A stretch of 64,000 bases of DNA from assembly GCF_002933775.1 (NCBI RefSeq), contig NZ_BEWV01000221.1, forward strand, positions 62,001 through 126,000. Direction: 5' to 3'. Position 1 is the first letter of the stretch; each line of letters starts with the position of its first letter. The position numbers and the translations under genes were made by a program. Under the pieces are notes generated by a model. It worked only from the letters and a program-made list of their open reading frames with translations, had not been told where the DNA came from and did not search any database. Of the stretch, positions 55,189 through 64,000 are shown piece by piece. Origin of the DNA: Prevotella sp. MGM1. GTDB taxonomy: Bacteria; Bacteroidota; Bacteroidia; Bacteroidales; Bacteroidaceae.

Positions 55189-57336
55189 ATGAGAAAGAAT
55201 TTTAAAGATATAGATATTTACGCCGGAATAAAGGCGACCGACGGCGCCGATTGGCAGAAAGCCAACGGTATCGCCTCCAACTGGAAAACACCGGAGCATA
55301 TCGAGGTTAAGCCTGTTTATACAAAAGAGGATTTGGAAGGCATGGAGCACCTTGACTACACGGCCGGAATACCGCCTTTCTTGCGCGGTCCGTATTCAAT
55401 GATGTATCCTTTCCGTCCGTGGACGATCCGTCAGTATGCCGGATTCTCGACAGCAGAGGAGAGCAACGCTTTCTATCGCCGTAACCTTGCGTCGGGACAG
55501 AAAGGGCTTTCCGTGGCGTTCGACCTGCCGACACACCGTGGTTACGACCCGGATAACGAACGTGTGGTGGGCGATGTGGGTAAGGCCGGCGTGTCTATCT
55601 GCAACGAGGAGAACATGAAAGTGCTTTTCGACGGTATTCCGCTCAACAAGATGTCAGTGTCGATGACCATGAACGGAGCGGTGCTTCCTATCCTTGCGTT
55701 CTATATCGTGGCAGGATTGGAGCAGGGGGCAAAGCTCGAAGAGATGGCCGGAACAATACAGAACGACATACTCAAAGAGTTCATGGTGCGCAACACATAT
55801 ATATATCCGCCTGCGTTCTCAATGAAAATCATCGCCGATATATTCGAGTACACGTCACAGAACATGCCGAAGTTCAACTCAATATCAATCTCCGGATACC
55901 ACATGCAGGAGGCGGGAGCCACCGCGGATATCGAGTTGGCATATACTCTTGCGGACGGTATGGACTATATCCGTGCAGGAGTGAACGCAGGTATCGATAT
56001 CGACGCGTTTGCGCCGCGTCTCTCTTTCTTCTGGGCCATCGGTGTAAATCACTTCATGGAGATTGCCAAGATGCGTGCCGGACGTCTGCTGTGGGCAAAG
56101 ATTGTCAAAAGTTTCGGAGCCAAGAACCCGAAATCGCTCGCATTGCGCACACACTCCCAGACTTCGGGTTGGTCGCTTACGGAGCAGGACCCGTTCAACA
56201 ACGTAGGCCGTACGTGTATAGAGGCCATGGCCGCCGTGCTCGGACATACGCAGTCTCTGCATACGAACGCGCTCGATGAGGCCATCGCCCTGCCTACAGA
56301 CTTCTCGGCACGTATAGCCCGCAACACTCAGATTTATATCCAGAATGAGACCAAGGTGTGCAAGCAGATAGACCCGTGGGCCGGTTCTTACTATGTGGAG
56401 AGCCTCACGAACGAGCTTGTCCACAAGGCATGGGAGCATATTCAGGAGATAGAGAAACTCGGAGGTATGGCCAAAGCCATCGAGACAGGAGTGCCGAAGA
56501 TGCGTATCGAGGAGGCGGCAGCCCGCACCCAGGCCCGTATCGATAGCGGAGTGCAGACCATTGTTGGTACAAACAAGTACCGTCTTGAGCATGAGGATCC
56601 CATCGACATTCTTGAAGTCGACAACACGGCGGTGCGCAAGCAGCAGGAAGAGAGCCTTGCAAAGGTACGTTCTTCACGCGACGAGGAGGCATGCCGCAAG
56701 GCGCTTGCCGACCTTACCGAGTGTGTCCGTACTGGAAACGGCAACCTGTTGGCGCATGCCATCGAGTGTGCCAAGTTGCGTTGTACTCTCGGGGAGATAA
56801 GTGATGCCTGCGAGGAGATCGTGGGTCGTTATAAAGCAGTAATCAGAACAATATCAGGAGTGTATTCATCGGAAAGTAAAAACGACAGTGACTTTGAGCT
56901 GGCATGCCGGCTCACGGAGGAGTTTGCCAAGCAAGAGGGTCGCCGTCCTCGTATCTTCGTGGCTAAGATGGGTCAGGACGGACACGACCGCGGTGCGAAA
57001 GTGGTGGCTACAGGCTATGCCGACTGCGGCTTTGACGTAGACATGGGTCCGCTGTTCCAGACCCCGGCGGAGGCAGCCCGTGAGGCTGTAGAGAACGACG
57101 TGCACGTTGTAGGCGTGTCGTCACTTGCCGCCGGCCATAAGACGCTTGTGCCGCAGCTCATTGAAGAGTTGAAGAAAGCCGGCCGAGAGGATATCATGGT
57201 GATTGCGGGCGGTGTAATACCTGCTCAGGATTATGATTTCCTGTACAAGGCGGGAGTAGCGGCAATCTTCGGCCCGGGCACTTCGGTTGCCAAGGCCGCG
57301 GTAGAGATGATGAAGATATTGCTCGACAAAGAATAA
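55189..57336 (+). CDS. mutB: Methylmalonyl-CoA mutase, large (cobalamin-binding) subunit
   Basis: The 715-residue subunit holds the active site and adenosylcobalamin. The N-terminal barrel contains [20 protein letters not shown] and the C-terminal domain (about 585-715) has the cobalamin motif [10 protein letters not shown] (near 594-603, with the axial histidine). It is typical in length. It lies 162 bases after mutA. In the propionate pathway its product is decarboxylated by the Na+ pump encoded on the other side of the intergenic region. A terminator follows at 57359-57409. Confidence 0.96.
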   Translation: MRKNFKDIDIYAGIKATDGADWQKANGIASNWKTPEHIEVKPVYTKEDLEGMEHLDYTAGIPPFLRGPYSMMYPFRPWTIRQYAGFSTAEESNAFYRRNLASGQKGLSVAFDLPTHRGYDPDNERVVGDVGKAGVSICNEENMKVLFDGIPLNKMSVSMTMNGAVLPILAFYIVAGLEQGAKLEEMAGTIQNDILKEFMVRNTYIYPPAFSMKIIADIFEYTSQNMPKFNSISISGYHMQEAGATADIELAYTLADGMDYIRAGVNAGIDIDAFAPRLSFFWAIGVNHFMEIAKMRAGRLLWAKIVKSFGAKNPKSLALRTHSQTSGWSLTEQDPFNNVGRTCIEAMAAVLGHTQSLHTNALDEAIALPTDFSARIARNTQIYIQNETKVCKQIDPWAGSYYVESLTNELVHKAWEHIQEIEKLGGMAKAIETGVPKMRIEEAAARTQARIDSGVQTIVGTNKYRLEHEDPIDILEVDNTAVRKQQEESLAKVRSSRDEEACRKALADLTECVRTGNGNLLAHAIECAKLRCTLGEISDACEEIVGRYKAVIRTISGVYSSESKNDSDFELACRLTEEFAKQEGRRPRIFVAKMGQDGHDRGAKVVATGYADCGFDVDMGPLFQTPAEAAREAVENDVHVVGVSSLAAGHKTLVPQLIEELKKAGREDIMVIAGGVIPAQDYDFLYKAGVAAIFGPGTSVAKAAVEMMKILLDKE

Positions 57337-57358
57337 TCATTTAGTGTTATACAACCGT

Positions 57359-57409
57359 AAGGCGGGAATGAAACGATACGAAACATGTTCGTTTCTTTTC
57401 CGCCTTTTC
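57359..57409 (+). terminator. Terminator after mutB
   Basis: AAGGCGG (57359-57365) pairs with CCGCCTT (57400-57406), with an inner AAACGA/TCGTTT pairing, and T residues follow (CCTTTTCTG). Confidence 0.7.
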
Positions 57410-57468
57410 TGTTTCTGTGATGTGTGTGGCAGGATCCGTTTTGCCACTTGTTGATATATAAGAGTATA

Positions 57469-60400
57469 ATGAAGAATAAAACTGTTGTTGTAAGCCAGAT
57501 TCTCTTTTGTATGGCATTTATTATGCCGTTGCATGCCGATGCCTTTTCCGTTGACTCACTGTGGAGCAGGTTTGTGCGGCCGGGCGATGAGGCACGCACG
57601 AAAGTTTGGTGGTTCCATGGCGAGACGGCAACCACCCGTGAGGGAATAACGGCCGACCTCGAAGCGTTCAGTGACAAAGGCGTCGGCGGTGTGGTATACT
57701 ACGATCAGGTGCATGGCAAGGGCGATTTGGCATCGGCCGTGTTCTCGCCCGAATGGTGGGACGACCTTAAATTCGCGGCTTCGGAAGCCCGTCGTCTCGG
57801 GCTTGGTTTCGAATTGAACATCAGCAACGGATATGTGGCGGGCGGTCCGTGGATTACCCCTGAGAACGCCATGCGTCGGATTACGTATGACGACACGCTG
57901 ATTACATCTGACGGGAAGCGTGATATCGTGTTGCCGGCAGTAGCGATGCCGCATTATGAGGGTATAGCCGTGCTTGCTTTTCCCGATGATGAGATTGCCG
58001 ACACCCGCCTGTTGAAGCCTGAAATACGTGTAAATAAATCCGGGGTAGATGCCATTTCGCTATTTGACAAGACAGGAGGGTTGCAGAAGATAACGGAGAA
58101 CGGGACTGTGATAACTCTCGATTTCGGCCGTGTCTTCACAGCCCGTACATTCTCTTACCGCACCAAAGGACGCGGGAAGGCAGCCACATGTGCCATTCCC
58201 ACACCGTGTATTCCCGGTTCGTCTTTCACCGGAGCGGGATATGTGGAGTTGCCGCCGATAGGCGATTTGGAAGTTTCCGACGACGGAATACATTATGAAA
58301 AGGTTTGTGCAATACCACCCCTTTACCGTTCGATGGGGTATAAGCTCGACCAAATAACAGTGGCGTTTCCCGCTGCGAGAGGCCGTTTTTTCAGGATAAG
58401 CCTGCATGATTGGAATGTTCCGGGTACCGCACCGTCATCGCTTATGTTCGGAAACGCCTGTCTTTCACCGTCTCCAACGGTAGATAATTGGGAGGTAAAA
58501 GCCGCTTTCAGACCCGAGTTTGCCGATTACCGGCAAGTGTCAAAAATCTCGGGCGATAAAGGGATCTCTTTCAAAAAGATAAGAGACATATCATCGTATG
58601 CATCTGCCGACGGCACGTTGCGTTGGCAAGTGCCGTCCGGTCGCTGGCGGATAATGCGTTTCGGTCATGTACCTACGGGAGCGAAGACAAAGCATGGCCG
58701 GAAGGGAATGTCGGGATTGGAGTGCGACCGCATGTCTGCCGCTGCCGCCCGCTTGCAATGGGAGAGTTTTTTCAAGCGCGTATGCGATACGTTGGGTCTT
58801 GCCGGAGTGAAGCCCGACGGTCTTGTCATGGACAGCCATGAGGCGGGAGCGCAGAACTGGACGGCCGGATTTGCCGCCGAGTTCCGTCGTCGCAGGGGGT
58901 ATGACATCATCCCTTGGCTTCCTGTCGTCAGCGGACGCCTTGTCGGTTCGCGTTCCAAGAGTGATAAGGTGCTGTATGATTTCCGCCGCACGATTGCAGA
59001 TCTGATTTCGGATAATTTCTATTCTGTGATAGACAGCCTCTGCGCCTCTGCGGGAGTGACATTTACCGCACAGGCCATCGGAGCCGCGCTGACCATTGCC
59101 GGAGATAACATACAGTCGAAAGGGCGTGTCGTCAAGCCGCAGGGAGAGTTCTGGGCATACCAGACGACAGGCGGATACGACATCAAGGAAGCCTCGTCGG
59201 CCGCGCATCTGTATGGCCGTCGTATCGCATCGGCCGAGGCATTCACCGACGCCACCTATCGCCATAGTTTCGCACAGCTCAAATCTTTGGCAGATTTTGC
59301 TTATTCCATGGGTAACAACGAGTTTGTCGTTTGCGCATCGGCATATCAGCCCTGGCTCGACCGTTTTCCAGGCTCTACAGCCAATGGCCGTCAGTACAGC
59401 CTCAACCGCAACAATACACTGTGGCCGATGAGCCGCCCGTTCTGGGACTATCAGGCACGGTGTGCCGATATGTTGAGGCAGGGCGATGCCGCAGTCACTT
59501 TCTGTCTGTATGTCGGCGACGATGCTCCCGTAAAACTGTTGTCTCATAAGTTGCCTGCCATGCCCGAGGGATATGACTGGGACGTGTTCACCACCGACGC
59601 CCTCTTGACAGCCATGCGCGCCGATGATAAAAAGGTGCTCACGCAGAGTGGCACGGCATACCGGATGATTATAATAGAGAATGAGACTTTTGTCTCGCCT
59701 GCGGCACTTTCCAAGATAGCCGATATGGCTGTGCAAGGAGTGCCAGTATGCGCGAACAGGGAGAGCCTCGTGCGTGTTGCAAAGATGTTCGGTGCATGTG
59801 ATGATGATTATGAGCACGTGCTGAACCGCCTTTTCTCACTGCCTAACGTGTACCCCCTTTCTACGATGGCGGCATCGCAGGAAGCCGACATAAGGAATGC
59901 TCTTGCCGCAGAAAAAATCTCTCCTCAGATTTCTTTACGTAGTGCCAACACGCCGACGGAGAAAGTCTATTTCTCTCAGCGAAACACGCCGGAGGCCGAT
60001 ATTTACTTCGTATATAATCGTGGCACGGGCGTGTTCCGTGACAGTGTGTCGCTCGGCACGGCGCATCGTAACATCGAACTGTGGCATCCTGTCGACCTTA
60101 CTCGCACGTGGCTTGTTGCCGATAGAAAATCGCAGGCATCAAACCGTGTCCTGTTGGAGTTGCAACCGGAAGAGACAGTCTTTATCGTCGCTTCGTCAGG
60201 CGATGCACAACAGACGGTTAACACCGTGGCGGCTCATAATGAGCAGCCGATGACAAAGGTTCTGACAAAGCCTTGGACAGTGACGTTCGACCCCAAACTC
60301 GGCGGGCCGGAAAAGCCAGTCGTGTTCCACGAACTTACCGACTGGACAGAGAGTGCCGACAACAGTATACGTTATTACTCTGGCGAGGCTGTATATTCGA

Positions 60401-60780
60401 CAGAAGTTGACATGGACAGTACTTTTCTTGTGGAGCCTCAGGCTACCGGACCTGCATCCCGTGCGGTCGTTTTTTCACGTACAGTGCTATGCCTGCCATC
60501 GGTGAATGCCGTGGCTCGTGTGGTTGTGAATGGAACGGATGCCGGTACGGTGTGGTGCTCTCCGTGGCAGACGGATATAACCGGATTGTTGCGCCCGGGA
60601 ACGAATGATATAAAAATAGTGTGCGCCAATTCGATAGTCAATCGTGTCATAGGTGATGCGTCGCTGCCCGAGAGCGAGCGGGTGACGTTCTCTTTTCCTG
60701 AGTTTCTGAAACGGACAGACCGGCTTCAACCGAGCGGTATTGTTGGGAAAGTGGTGATTAGGAAATATGGCGGCAGGTAA
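57469..60780 (+). CDS. GH106-like alpha-L-rhamnosidase
   Basis: The 1103-residue exported enzyme has a signal peptide (about 1-25) and the N-terminal GH106 signature region (KVWWFHGETATTREGITADL, about 42-61, then LNISNGYVAGGPWI near 115). The central barrel includes VMDSHEAGAQNWT (about 452-464) and AEAFTDATYRHSFAQ (about 588-602), and the C-terminal part (about 945-1100) is a galactose-binding-like beta sandwich (GTVWCSPWQTDITGLLRPGT). GH106 enzymes remove alpha-L-rhamnose from rhamnogalacturonan. I assign the family by these motifs only; a related unclassified group is possible. It lies 47 kb from the pectin cluster but suits the same substrate. Confidence 0.78.
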   Translation: MKNKTVVVSQILFCMAFIMPLHADAFSVDSLWSRFVRPGDEARTKVWWFHGETATTREGITADLEAFSDKGVGGVVYYDQVHGKGDLASAVFSPEWWDDLKFAASEARRLGLGFELNISNGYVAGGPWITPENAMRRITYDDTLITSDGKRDIVLPAVAMPHYEGIAVLAFPDDEIADTRLLKPEIRVNKSGVDAISLFDKTGGLQKITENGTVITLDFGRVFTARTFSYRTKGRGKAATCAIPTPCIPGSSFTGAGYVELPPIGDLEVSDDGIHYEKVCAIPPLYRSMGYKLDQITVAFPAARGRFFRISLHDWNVPGTAPSSLMFGNACLSPSPTVDNWEVKAAFRPEFADYRQVSKISGDKGISFKKIRDISSYASADGTLRWQVPSGRWRIMRFGHVPTGAKTKHGRKGMSGLECDRMSAAAARLQWESFFKRVCDTLGLAGVKPDGLVMDSHEAGAQNWTAGFAAEFRRRRGYDIIPWLPVVSGRLVGSRSKSDKVLYDFRRTIADLISDNFYSVIDSLCASAGVTFTAQAIGAALTIAGDNIQSKGRVVKPQGEFWAYQTTGGYDIKEASSAAHLYGRRIASAEAFTDATYRHSFAQLKSLADFAYSMGNNEFVVCASAYQPWLDRFPGSTANGRQYSLNRNNTLWPMSRPFWDYQARCADMLRQGDAAVTFCLYVGDDAPVKLLSHKLPAMPEGYDWDVFTTDALLTAMRADDKKVLTQSGTAYRMIIIENETFVSPAALSKIADMAVQGVPVCANRESLVRVAKMFGACDDDYEHVLNRLFSLPNVYPLSTMAASQEADIRNALAAEKISPQISLRSANTPTEKVYFSQRNTPEADIYFVYNRGTGVFRDSVSLGTAHRNIELWHPVDLTRTWLVADRKSQASNRVLLELQPEETVFIVASSGDAQQTVNTVAAHNEQPMTKVLTKPWTVTFDPKLGGPEKPVVFHELTDWTESADNSIRYYSGEAVYSTEVDMDSTFLVEPQATGPASRAVVFSRTVLCLPSVNAVARVVVNGTDAGTVWCSPWQTDITGLLRPGTNDIKIVCANSIVNRVIGDASLPESERVTFSFPEFLKRTDRLQPSGIVGKVVIRKYGGR

Positions 60781-60809
60781 ATATGCTTGTCTGAGTTTCA
60801 TGCGTAATG

Positions 60810-60859
60810 ACGGTTTGCACGGAGATAGTTTTTTATTTCAAGTGCAAACCGTTTTTATT
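60810..60859 (+). terminator. Terminator after the GH106-like gene
   Basis: ACGGTTTGCAC (60810-60820) pairs with GTGCAAACCGT (60842-60852), followed by TTTTATTT. Confidence 0.85.
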
Positions 60860-60992
60860 TATGCCATGGTTGAAACTGTCCGGAATGCCTGACGATAGAA
60901 CCTACTGTTCTTTTTGAACTATATGGATTCAATATTCAAAATCACAGAAAAAACAGATGAGATTTGTGTGGTTATGCAGAGCGAAAATACGC

Positions 60993-62045
60993 TTATTTGT
61001 TGCTTTGAGATAGGATTGTGTTCATGGCATTATTATAATTTGCTTCAATAATCCCTGTTTTCAAAATTCCTTTATCAAATAACCGTAAAAGGAAATCATT
61101 ATAAGATTCATTGTGGTTCCTGTCTGATAGATAGACATAAATGATAGGTGCTAATACAAGGCTGCCATCAACGTATTGTGAAAATTCATCGTATACACTT
61201 TGATTGTCGCGTAGTCCTAATTTATTGGAAATATATACTTCCGCCGCAACAATAAAAGCTTCGTTTCTGCCCTCACCATGTCTTTGGGCAATATCTTCTT
61301 TATCTCTATAAAAAGCATCGTTGTCAAGCTCGCGTAATTTTGCCATTAGTTCGGGTGAAAGGTAAAGGTTATGCAAATTTTCATGAATATAGATATTCAT
61401 AAAACTTAATCTCAACTGCTTTTCTATTTCATGGTCAAGAATCAAAGGAGTGCAGCAAAATGATTCATCTGAAAGGTTGAAAGCATTTTTTATATCTAAA
61501 ATGAATATTTTGGATTGGATGTCAGGTAGGGAATCTGGAAGAAAAAAATCATTCAGGCTATTGTTTGCGGCATTTAGCAAGTCCAGGTTCAAATCATAAT
61601 TGTCAATATGTGATTTCAGTCTTGGATAGATAGTGTTATCCCAATACTCCGAATATCCGTTGTCGACTAATTGTTGTAAGACATAGGATAGTTGGGGCTG
61701 AACGGATAAAATACTGTTAGCCCATTCAATATTGTGGGCAAGACTGTCTAAGTGCTGAATAACGGACAGACATTGTGAAACATCATTTTTATCTCCATTA
61801 AGTTCAGTATATAGATTGCAGAGTTTCGATGCGTTGCAATTTGAATTAACGTATGCGACATTGGAGGCAAAAACAGAATCGGAACATAGTTTTTCAAAAC
61901 GAGTGTCTTCCTTGATTTGATCGATATATTGAGGAGCGCATAATAAGTCCAAACATTTGGATGTATTAAATATCTCCCCGAATGAGTTAAGTCGGGATAG
62001 CAATATGAGTGTAATTAAAAAGAAATACTTTTTATTTGGTTGCAT
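60993..62045 (-). CDS. Exported putative zinc metallopeptidase of unknown family
   Basis: The 350-residue protein has a signal peptide (about 1-22, KKYFFLITLILLSRLNSFG) and is otherwise mainly helical. Residues 221-225 read HENLH, an HExxH zinc-binding motif, and RNEAFIVAAEVYIS (260-273) offers a third glutamate ligand (E262 or E269), the pattern of gluzincin-like peptidases. The gene is clearly more AT-rich than its neighbours and uses different codons, so it was probably acquired by transfer. It is a lone gene with TAACTTTG (about 62127-62136, minus strand) as a possible -7 element. I do not recognise a named family; the peptidase call rests on the motif. Confidence 0.55.
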   Translation of the reverse strand: MQPNKKYFFLITLILLSRLNSFGEIFNTSKCLDLLCAPQYIDQIKEDTRFEKLCSDSVFASNVAYVNSNCNASKLCNLYTELNGDKNDVSQCLSVIQHLDSLAHNIEWANSILSVQPQLSYVLQQLVDNGYSEYWDNTIYPRLKSHIDNYDLNLDLLNAANNSLNDFFLPDSLPDIQSKIFILDIKNAFNLSDESFCCTPLILDHEIEKQLRLSFMNIYIHENLHNLYLSPELMAKLRELDNDAFYRDKEDIAQRHGEGRNEAFIVAAEVYISNKLGLRDNQSVYDEFSQYVDGSLVLAPIIYVYLSDRNHNESYNDFLLRLFDKGILKTGIIEANYNNAMNTILSQSNK

Positions 62046-62302
62046 GCTGTATACGATATCTGAGTTAAAAAAATACTTTCAAGTGGAAATTCCATAAAAG
62101 ATAGCAAATGGTTTTATCTTTTCCAGTAGCAAAGTTAAGCAAAATATTTCAATCCGTGGCTTCATTGCATGGCATTGTGGGCCTGTTGGCATGATATTGG
62201 ATATGAAAAGAGGCAGACGTGATAATATTTTGCGCGGCAGAACGTTATTTCCTTAAACGGTGGCAGTGCAGCTGTCATATTTTATCAGCAACTATAAATG
62301 AT

Positions 62303-63088
62303 ATGGAAAGAAACATACCGTCATTGGATATCCTTATTGATGTGGTCAGAGAGGCAGCCGGATTGATGCGGACAGATACTTTTGAGGTCTCGTGCAAGGA
62401 AGGATACTCAAACATTGTGACATCGTCCGATGTCGCAGTACAAAATTTTCTGTGTGCCAGACTGGCCGCGTTGCTTCCCGGCAGCGGCTTCCTATGCGAG
62501 GAGGAAGACATGTGGGACACGTCGCATGAGTATACATGGATTATCGACCCGATAGACGGTACGGCCAATTATAGCCGCGGAATAGCCCAGTGTGCCGTTT
62601 GTGTGGCACTCAAACATGATGCCGACATAGAGCTTGGAGTTGTCTGTCTTCCTATGACAGGCGAGCTTTTCTCGGCAGAGCGGGGTAGAGGGGCTTATCT
62701 CAACGGACGTCGCATCTCTGTTTCCGGAAGGCCGTTTGCCGACTCTGTGATGTGTACAGCCCTGCCCGTATACCATAAAGAATATGCCGGTTTGTGTTCG
62801 GATATCATCCGTGAGACATTTTCCAAATGCAATGATATACGCCGTTTCGGTGCCTGTGCGCCGGAGTTGTGCTATTTAGCCATGGGCCGTTGCGAGCTAT
62901 ATTTCGAGTATCTGCTTAGTCCGTGGGATTTTGCCGCAGCCTCGCTGATAGTCACCGAGGCCGGTGGCGTTATCACAAATCTGTATGGTGAACCGCTTAC
63001 TTTTACGTGCCCAAGCGGTGTTGTGGCAGGTAACAGTCTTTCCAACCACGCCACTCTGACCGATATAGTGAAGCGTAATATTGGTTAA
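62303..63088 (+). CDS. Inositol-monophosphatase-family phosphatase
   Basis: The 261-residue enzyme is a Mg-dependent phosphatase of the IMPase/CysQ superfamily: GFLCEEEDMW (about 64-73, the metal glutamates), WIIDPIDGTANYSRG (about 82-96) and the C-terminal WDFAAASLIVTEAGG (about 213-227). Members act on inositol phosphates, 3'-phosphoadenosine 5'-phosphate or sugar phosphates; the sequence does not decide between them. The frame opens 28 codons earlier, but the Met at 62303 (MERNIPSLDIL) begins the conserved domain. A terminator is found at 63370-63395. Confidence 0.87.
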   Translation: MERNIPSLDILIDVVREAAGLMRTDTFEVSCKEGYSNIVTSSDVAVQNFLCARLAALLPGSGFLCEEEDMWDTSHEYTWIIDPIDGTANYSRGIAQCAVCVALKHDADIELGVVCLPMTGELFSAERGRGAYLNGRRISVSGRPFADSVMCTALPVYHKEYAGLCSDIIRETFSKCNDIRRFGACAPELCYLAMGRCELYFEYLLSPWDFAAASLIVTEAGGVITNLYGEPLTFTCPSGVVAGNSLSNHATLTDIVKRNIG

Positions 63089-63278
63089 CGTATTGTATCA
63101 TACTTTTCTTCATCGCTGTAAACCGAGCGTCAGATATGTGTCGCAGTCCAATGGCGAAGGTGTGGCATGCCCTTGTTCCCCCTGATGAAATAAAACGTCC
63201 TGTTTCTATCTGGAAGTATGGTCGTAAATGGTATGTATAATGAAGCTCGACGGCAATCCGATAGCATTTTTATTAGTA

Positions 63279-63345
63279 TTCCGTTGGCTTGCATTTTGCG
63301 CCTGATTGCATTTCAACCGGTATCCGGCTGTATTTCATAGGATGT
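63279..63345. repeat. Degenerate relative of the mosaic palindrome family
   Basis: TATTCCGTTGGCTTGCATTT, then TTGCATTTCAACCGGTATCC, echo the units TATCCCGTTGG, TTGCATT and AACGGGTATCC of the elements at 38857 and 52804, but no perfect palindrome remains. It probably represents a decayed copy. Confidence 0.4.
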
Positions 63346-63369
63346 TTCATCGCTTACATATAGAAAATA

Positions 63370-63395
63370 AAAAAGGCTTCATTCGAAGCCTTTTT
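63370..63395 (+). terminator. Terminator upstream of ridA
   Basis: AAAAAGGCTTC (63370-63380) pairs with GAAGCCTTTTT (63385-63395), loop ATTC. It ends the phosphatase message; TATATTTG (63409-63416), just beyond, is the likely -7 element of ridA. Confidence 0.85.
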
Positions 63396-63458
63396 ATGAT
63401 ATTCTTATTATATTTGCATTCGGAACAGTAATAAACGAACAATCAAAACGAAAGAACA

Positions 63459-63833
63459 ATGAAAGTATTGCACACAGAAAAAGCGCCTGCGGCGATAGGC
63501 CCTTACAGTCAGGCGATAGAGGCCAACGGCATGGTATTCGCTTCTGGGCAGATACCTCTCGACCCGGCCACCGGAGAAGTTGTTGAAGGCGGAATTAAAG
63601 AGCAGACCCGACAGGCGCTCACAAACGCTGCCGGTGTGATGGAAGCCGCCGGACTGACACTTGCAAATGTAGTGAAGACAACAGTATTCATGGCCGACAT
63701 GAATGATTTTGCCGCTATGAACGAGGTTTATTCCACGTTTTTCAGCGAGCCGTTCCCTGCCCGTTCTGCCGTGGCGGTGAAAGCCTTGCCAAAAGGTGTA
63801 CTCGTGGAGGTGGAGTGTATCGCCGTTAAATAA
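63459..63833 (+). CDS. ridA: RidA-family reactive imine/enamine deaminase
   Basis: The 124-residue trimeric protein hydrolyses reactive 2-aminoacrylate-type intermediates made by PLP enzymes. The family features are IGPYSQAIEANGMVFASGQI (about 14-33), GGIKEQTRQALTNAAGVME and the C-terminal PARSAVAVKALPKGVLVEVE with the catalytic arginine (PAR). The length is typical. It has its own promoter element and a hairpin-rich A/T region downstream before the convergent TrmH-type gene. Confidence 0.94.
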   Translation: MKVLHTEKAPAAIGPYSQAIEANGMVFASGQIPLDPATGEVVEGGIKEQTRQALTNAAGVMEAAGLTLANVVKTTVFMADMNDFAAMNEVYSTFFSEPFPARSAVAVKALPKGVLVEVECIAVK

Positions 63834-63917
63834 TAGGAGCTAAGGAGGATTTTTGGAGGAGCTTAAAATCCTCTGACAGCCTCCTGAACTTTTTTTAACC
63901 TCTAAACTCCCCGGGAA

Positions 63918-64000
63918 TTACCCTTTTGCTCTAAGCTCCCAGAAAGCCACTGCCGCCGCGGCGGCTACGTTCAGTGAGTCGACACCGTGCGACATCGGTA
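63918..64000 (-). CDS. TrmH/SpoU-family RNA 2'-O-methyltransferase, C-terminal end (cut by window edge)
   Basis: The minus-strand frame from the window edge to the stop at 63918-63920 encodes 26 to 27 residues ending PMSHGVDSLNVAAAAAVAFW then ELRAKG. This is motif 3 of the SpoU family, GVDSLNVAxAxAV, at the expected C-terminal place. It methylates ribose in tRNA or rRNA. Only the last codons are in the window, so which member it is cannot be told. Confidence 0.85.
   Translation of the reverse strand, partial: PMSHGVDSLNVAAAAAVAFWELRAKG

Noticed and set aside
58591-59817. 408-codon open frame antisense to the GH106-like gene
   Set aside because: No protein-family features; the plus-strand frame is complete with a signal peptide and terminator.

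Overview
This window is chromosomal DNA from a member of the Bacteroidales, most likely a gut species. The order is supported by repeated promoters of the Bacteroidota type (TTTG or TTG, about 20 bases, then TAnnTTTG) and by families typical of the group: DUF4924, a DUF4374 surface lipoprotein with its TonB-dependent receptor, PL1/PL10/GH28/GH105/GH106 pectin enzymes, and a methylmalonyl-CoA (propionate) pathway. I cannot resolve the genus; Prevotellaceae and Muribaculaceae are both plausible. I saw no rRNA, tRNA, CRISPR array or intact insertion sequence.

Layout. 1-10.7 kb: a pectin-degradation cluster on the minus strand (a secreted protein cut by the window edge, PL1, a 1585-residue GH28-GH105-glycosidase fusion, PL10, a small lipoprotein). 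10.7-12.7 kb: a gene-poor stretch with a small RNA candidate, a long perfect palindrome, a secreted TonB C-terminal-domain protein and, on the minus strand, a clear cobalamin riboswitch with no recognisable gene after it. 12.7-22.1 kb: housekeeping genes: a ROK glucokinase, then on the plus strand LysE, DUF4924, rfbD, prfC, tsaC, a ClC channel, fmt, a 42-residue protein and rpe. 22.1-28.2 kb: a xenosiderophore-type iron locus (XusABC-like) beside an integrase remnant. 28.5-31.3 kb: an ECF sigma factor and a GHMP-kinase/nucleotidyltransferase fusion. 31.5-35.4 kb: rfbA, a Wzc-like tyrosine kinase and a HAD phosphatase in one minus-strand operon. 35.6-42.3 kb: an unknown protein, a coiled-coil protein, zapA, rny, ligA and a B3/B4-domain protein. 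42.5-47.8 kb: a hemerythrin-LuxR regulator, the anaerobic ribonucleotide reductase pair nrdDG and a second LuxR-type regulator. 48.0-57.3 kb: beta, biotin-carrier and gamma/delta subunits of a Na+-pumping decarboxylase plus an AspT-type transporter, divergent from mutA-mutB. 57.5-64 kb: a GH106-like rhamnosidase, a putative zinc peptidase, an inositol-monophosphatase-family enzyme, RidA and the end of a TrmH-type methyltransferase gene.

How it fits together. The pectin enzymes and the GH106-like enzyme release galacturonic acid and rhamnose. The GHMP-kinase fusion could salvage a free sugar into a nucleotide sugar. Succinate from anaerobic fermentation can be turned to propionate by MutAB (adenosylcobalamin-dependent) and the Na+-pumping decarboxylase, although its carboxyltransferase subunit is not in this window. 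rfbA, rfbD and the Wzc-like kinase point to dTDP-rhamnose and surface polysaccharide synthesis. The items most worth following up are the orphan cobalamin riboswitch, a family of mosaic palindromic repeats in four or five intergenic regions, the small RNA candidate, and several unusual fusion proteins.
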